A stretch of DNA of 7,613 nt, from positions 1 through 7,613 of the forward strand of contig JBBCIP010000380.1 of NCBI GenBank assembly GCA_037189785.1, in the 5' to 3' direction. The notes below the pieces were generated by a model. The model did no database searches and had not been told where the DNA came from. It was given only the letters and a program-made list of their open reading frames with translations. Each line of letters starts with the position of its first letter. The first letter of the stretch is position 1. The translations under genes and the position numbers were made by a program. Shown piece after piece: positions 4,296-7,613 of this stretch. Source of the DNA: Govanella sp037189785 (GTDB lineage Bacteria; Pseudomonadota; Alphaproteobacteria; Sphingomonadales; Govanellaceae).

Positions 4296-7127
4296 ATGGT
4301 TTCAATATCAAATAAGTATTCGACTGCTGGTGATTATAAGGTTTGCCGTTCTCGTTTCTTAAAGTCATCGACGTCGACTTTAACTGTTGCGGCCCTGATT
4401 GCTTTGGCTGGCGGCGTGTCTGCTGTAGCGCAAGATGCGCCTAGCTCAGGTCCTGTAGAACTTGAGCAAATTTCAGTTACGGCAACTCGCATTCAGCGCT
4501 CTGGTTTCGAAGCGCCGTCGCCAGTTACGGTTTTAGATGCCGCTGAATTGCAGAACCGTGGTGTACCGAGCATTGCAACCATCTTGAATGAGTTGCCTGC
4601 ATTCCGAGCGAGTACAACGCCAGCGACGACAGGTCAGTTCTCACTTGCGAATGGTAGTAATTCACTCGATATTCGTGGTTTGGGAAGCGAACGTACGCTT
4701 GTTCTGATCAATGGAAGACGCCATGTATCGTCGACACGAAATGGCGTTTTAAATATAAACGTTATTCCGTCAGCGTTGATTGAACGTGTGGAGATCGTGA
4801 CAGGTGGAGCGTCCGCCGCTTGGGGATCAGATGCGGTTGCTGGTGTTGCGAATATTATCTTTGATCGTTCGTTTCAAGGTATGAAGGCAGAGGCACAGTA
4901 CGGTATTTCCGAAGAAGGCGATTATGACGATTATAAATTTTCGGTCGCCTATGGTGACAAGTTCGAAAATGATCGTGGCCATTTTTCGATAGCAGCTGAA
5001 TACCATAAAAACGAAGGTATTTTCCAGCAGACAGATAGGAAGTGGGGGGCTCAACGACGCGCCATAATTCCTAATCCTGCGGATACCGGTCCTAATGATG
5101 GTATTCCGGCACGCCTTATCACTGATAATGTCAGCTTATTTGTTGGCACAGAAGGTGGCGTTATCCTTGGTCCTGGCCCGATATCGTTTATTGAATTTGG
5201 GCCTGGTGGGGCAATGCGACCCTTCCAGCTTGGTTCGCTTGTGATCCCGCCTTATATGGTGGGGGGAAGCGGGGCAAATCTTGGTGACTATACGTCACTG
5301 GCTGTTCCGTATGATCAGAAGAATTTATATACGACCTTTGAATATGAAGTATTTGAGAATGTAAATTTCTTCTTCGAAGGATCTTATGCTGAAACTCAAG
5401 CAGAATCTCGGACAGTTCAAACGTTTGACTTCCCAGTTACCATCCAATCGGGAAATCCTTTTATCCCAACGGGGTTACAAGACATCCTGACGGCCAACAG
5501 TATTGGTGCTTTTGGTCTTTACCGTGTCAACACTGATCTTGGTTTTGTAACGGCCGATACAACCAACGACACCTTTCGCACAGTCTTCGGATTCAATGGA
5601 ACTATCTTTAATGACTGGTCGTGGGAAGTATATTATCAGTATGGCAAGAATAAGCTGGTTAATAGCCAGTTGAATAACCGCATAACACAGAACTTCCTTT
5701 ATGCTGTGGATGTAGTAGAGGATCCTGTAACAGGGGATCCTGTTTGTGCCGCTACCTTGTCTGGTTTAGCCCCCGGCTGTCAGCCGCTTGATTTATTTGG
5801 AGCCGGCTCGCCAAGCCAAGCTGCAATTGATTATGTCAATGCTACAGGTTTAAACGTTCAAAAAGTTTCACAACAGGTTATTTCAGGCTCGCTGAGTGGG
5901 ACGCTGTTTGAGGGCTGGGCAGGGCCGGTGTCATTGGCATTTGGCGCTGAATATCGCAAGGAAAAAGCCAGTTCGCAAACAGATCCGATCTCAGAAGCCC
6001 GCGGTTACACCATTTATAATGGTGATACAGTCGGCGGATCTTACGATGTTAAAGAAATGTTTGCTGAAACGGTGATTCCTTTATTGAAAGATCTTCCCTT
6101 AGTGAAGTCGTTGGAATTCAATGGGGCGGTTCGTTTGACGGATTATAGTCTCAGCGGCACGGTAACGACTTGGAAAACGGGTCTTACCTATGCGCCTTCT
6201 GATGATGTTCGTTTTCGTGGTACAATATCGAGAGATATCCGTGCCCCTAATATCAACGAGCTGTTCAGTCAGTCAGGTTTAATTTTTGCCAGCATTCTTG
6301 ACCCAGAAACCAATTCTACGGTGTTTGTGCCAACATTGCGACCGGGGAATACCAGCCTGAGTCCTGAAAAAGCTGACACACGGACTTTTGGTGTGGTTTA
6401 TCAACCAGGCTGGATGGATGGTTTGCGTCTTTCTGTCGACTGGTATGATATCAAAGTTAAAGATGCGATTGATGTTCTCTCTGGTCAGCAAATTGTTGAT
6501 TTGTGCCATGCGGGAAATTCAAGCCTTTGCGGCGCTATCACCCGTGATTCCAATGGCGTTATCACGCAAGTCATCAGCACGCGCTTTAATGTTGCTGAAA
6601 GACGCGTGAGTGGGGTTGATTTTGAAGGTTTGTATAACTTCAATCTAGACAACGTTTTCTCAGATGCTGGCGGAAATGTTACGCTGCGTGTTCTGGGAAC
6701 ATATGTCGATAAGTTGGAAACATCACCGGACGGTATAGTTCGCTATAATCGGGCTGGTGAAGTTGGTCCTAATAACAATGGCGTTCCCCATTGGCGTCTG
6801 AATGGGAGCATAACATATAACACCGGTCCGTTGACCATCTATACACAAGCTCGTTATGTTGGCAGTGGGAATTATGATAACACCTATGGCCCAGAAGATA
6901 TTGATAATAACAGGATTGGCGCTCAGTGGTACTTCAATATGTCCGGTCGGTATTTAGTTCATAACGGTGAAAAGGCCGCGATCGAGCTTTATGCTGGTGT
7001 CGATAACGTATTTGATAATACACCACCTAATGCACCGGTTGATTTCCTCGTGCCGCTTGGTACTAACCCTGTGCTCTATGATGTAATTGGTCGGTACTTC
7101 TACACAGGTATCCGCGCTAAGTTCTAA
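4296..7127 (+). CDS. TonB-dependent outer-membrane receptor
   Basis: From the ATG at 4296 this is a 943-residue protein (955 from the in-frame ATG at 4260, which lacks a ribosome site). A long signal peptide has its core at TVAALIALAGGVSA and likely cleavage after residue 45 (AVA before QDAP). A TonB-box-like segment, EQISVTA, is at 57-63. The plug domain follows, with LDIRGLG at 124-130, RTLVLINGRR just after, and ERVEIVTGGASAAWGSDAVAG closing the plug from 163. The rest is a 22-strand-type beta-barrel with aromatic, alternating strands ending GRYFYTGIRAKF, the terminal Phe being the usual assembly signal. Two Cys pairs in predicted outer loops (DPVC...GC and DLC...LC) may form disulfides. 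Length is normal for the large receptors of Sphingomonadales, many of which take up glycans, oligosaccharides, aromatics or siderophores using TonB-ExbBD energy. Neighbouring sugar-acid and MFS genes favour a carbohydrate substrate, by inference only. The gene has its own candidate promoter and is followed by a strong terminator. Confidence 0.93.
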   Translation: MVSISNKYSTAGDYKVCRSRFLKSSTSTLTVAALIALAGGVSAVAQDAPSSGPVELEQISVTATRIQRSGFEAPSPVTVLDAAELQNRGVPSIATILNELPAFRASTTPATTGQFSLANGSNSLDIRGLGSERTLVLINGRRHVSSTRNGVLNINVIPSALIERVEIVTGGASAAWGSDAVAGVANIIFDRSFQGMKAEAQYGISEEGDYDDYKFSVAYGDKFENDRGHFSIAAEYHKNEGIFQQTDRKWGAQRRAIIPNPADTGPNDGIPARLITDNVSLFVGTEGGVILGPGPISFIEFGPGGAMRPFQLGSLVIPPYMVGGSGANLGDYTSLAVPYDQKNLYTTFEYEVFENVNFFFEGSYAETQAESRTVQTFDFPVTIQSGNPFIPTGLQDILTANSIGAFGLYRVNTDLGFVTADTTNDTFRTVFGFNGTIFNDWSWEVYYQYGKNKLVNSQLNNRITQNFLYAVDVVEDPVTGDPVCAATLSGLAPGCQPLDLFGAGSPSQAAIDYVNATGLNVQKVSQQVISGSLSGTLFEGWAGPVSLAFGAEYRKEKASSQTDPISEARGYTIYNGDTVGGSYDVKEMFAETVIPLLKDLPLVKSLEFNGAVRLTDYSLSGTVTTWKTGLTYAPSDDVRFRGTISRDIRAPNINELFSQSGLIFASILDPETNSTVFVPTLRPGNTSLSPEKADTRTFGVVYQPGWMDGLRLSVDWYDIKVKDAIDVLSGQQIVDLCHAGNSSLCGAITRDSNGVITQVISTRFNVAERRVSGVDFEGLYNFNLDNVFSDAGGNVTLRVLGTYVDKLETSPDGIVRYNRAGEVGPNNNGVPHWRLNGSITYNTGPLTIYTQARYVGSGNYDNTYGPEDIDNNRIGAQWYFNMSGRYLVHNGEKAAIELYAGVDNVFDNTPPNAPVDFLVPLGTNPVLYDVIGRYFYTGIRAKF

Positions 7128-7142
7128 GGATCTGAAAAAGTT

Positions 7143-7178
7143 AAAGCCCACAGAAGAAATTCTGTGGGCTTTTCTTAT
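7143..7178. terminator. Rho-independent terminator, probably bidirectional
   Basis: AAAGCCCACAGAA (7143-7155) pairs perfectly with TTCTGTGGGCTTT (7160-7172) as a 13-bp stem with a four-base GAAA loop, followed by a T-rich tail (TTTCTTATTT). It starts 15 bases after the receptor stop. Read on the minus strand the stem is followed by TTTAACTTTTTC, also U-rich as RNA, so it can also end the convergent SDR transcript, whose stop is at 7200-7198. Confidence 0.9.
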
Positions 7179-7197
7179 TTCATGTCCTAGACGGGCT

Positions 7198-7613
7198 TTA
7201 TTCTTCCCATTCACAATTTCCATCCACGGCCAATAACTGACCGGTGATGTGGGAAGCGTTTGCAGAAGATAAAAAGAATGCGGTATCCGCTATTTCCGTA
7301 ACGCTAATCTTGGTCCGCATTGAGACAAAGCGCAAAGCGGCTTTTTCATAGTCTTCCACGCTCATATTGTTGTTTTGAGCATTGCGTGAAATGATTGATT
7401 TCAATCGATCATTATCGATAGGGCCGGGCAAGATCGCATTGACGCGGATATTGTGGGGGCCTAATTCACGGGCAAGGTTTAGCGTCAAACCTTCTAACGC
7501 AAACTTTGATGCGATATAGGCGCTGCGATAAGGCAACCGGGTCCGTGTTGACGAACTGGAGAAGTTGATAATACACCCCGAACGGATCCGTTTCATCAAA
7601 GGGACAACTTGCT
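7198..7613 (-). CDS. Short-chain dehydrogenase/reductase (classical SDR), C-terminal part, cut by right window edge
   Basis: The reading frame is open from base 7613 to TAA at 7200-7198, giving 137 residues of a protein normally near 250, so the N-terminal half with the NAD(P) Gly-rich motif lies outside. Methionine or TTG codons near 7599-7594 are internal: the frame reads QVVPLMKRIRSGCIINFSSS, the SDR helix and strand leading to the catalytic Ser. The active-site motif YIASK has Tyr at 7518-7516 and Lys at 7506-7504, with the catalytic Ser among the four Ser at 7560-7549. NIRVNAILPGPID is the conserved NA..PG segment, and ASHITGQLLAVDG the C-terminal signature, here followed by NCEWEE instead of a second Gly. 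SDRs of this type oxidise or reduce sugars, sugar acids, steroids or hydroxy acids in the cytoplasm. Context suggests a sugar-acid or deoxysugar dehydrogenase, not provable here. It is convergent with the receptor gene and shares its terminator. Confidence 0.92.
   Translation of the reverse strand, partial: QVVPLMKRIRSGCIINFSSSSTRTRLPYRSAYIASKFALEGLTLNLARELGPHNIRVNAILPGPIDNDRLKSIISRNAQNNNMSVEDYEKAALRFVSMRTKISVTEIADTAFFLSSANASHITGQLLAVDGNCEWEE

Noticed and set aside
4827..5054. 75-codon minus-strand frame inside the receptor gene
   Set aside because: Antisense to conserved plug and first barrel strands; no independent support.
6279..6609. Two overlapping short frames (6279-6509 minus, 6388-6609 plus) inside the receptor gene
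   Set aside because: Out-of-frame shadows of a continuous beta-barrel coding sequence.
6954..7223. 89-codon minus-strand frame spanning the receptor 3' end and the terminator
   Set aside because: It runs through the terminator hairpin and overlaps both the receptor and the SDR end, and its composition is not protein-like.
7594..7599. TTG or ATG near the right edge as the SDR start
   Set aside because: The frame continues upstream to the window edge with typical SDR sequence, and a start here would remove the cofactor-binding half.
1..7613. Insertion sequence, prophage, CRISPR array, tRNA or defence system
   Set aside because: No transposase, terminal repeats, spaced direct repeats, cloverleaf or phage/defence motifs were seen on either strand.

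Overview
The window looks like chromosomal DNA of a Gram-negative bacterium, most likely an alphaproteobacterium of the Sphingomonadales or a related order. The evidence is a long TonB-dependent receptor of the sphingomonad type (plug motifs LDIRGLG and ERVEIVTGGASAAWGSDAVAG, C-terminal Phe) beside a Spinster-like MFS carrier of the kind common in that group. Base composition is fairly AT-rich for such organisms, and intergenic DNA is richer still in AT. The species cannot be named from the sequence.

Layout. (1) Bases 1-413, minus strand: the first 137 codons of an altronate/galactarate dehydratase-family gene (UxaA type) that runs off the left edge. (2) Bases 414-871: a 458-bp divergent intergenic region with no convincing gene. 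It holds a perfect 16-bp CG-centred palindrome typical of LacI-family operators (618-633) and, just before the next gene, an AT-rich 18-bp perfect palindrome (830-847). (3) Bases 872-2752 and 2781-4100, plus strand: a tight two-gene unit of an exported serine hydrolase (beta-lactamase/esterase fold, four C-terminal membrane helices) and an MFS transporter. (4) Bases 4101-4295: a second regulatory region in which the AT-rich element recurs in opposite orientation (4154-4179 matches the reverse complement of 819-844 at 25 of 26 positions), plus a near-perfect Shine-Dalgarno with no proper gene behind it. (5) Bases 4296-7127, plus strand: the TonB-dependent receptor. (6) Bases 7143-7178: a strong, probably bidirectional terminator. 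(7) Bases 7198-7613, minus strand: the C-terminal part of a classical short-chain dehydrogenase/reductase that runs off the right edge.

How it may fit together (inference). The set reads as a carbohydrate or sugar-acid utilisation locus. The receptor would import a substrate across the outer membrane, the membrane-anchored hydrolase would trim it in the periplasm, the MFS protein would move the product into the cytoplasm, and the SDR and UxaA-family dehydratase would catabolise it (hexuronate/aldonate, or deoxysugar acid such as the L-fucose oxidative route). The two matching AT-rich sites suggest one regulator controls both plus-strand units, and the LacI-type site suggests a sugar-responsive repressor as well. 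The substrate is not determined by the sequence. No mobile element, CRISPR array, tRNA or rRNA was seen.
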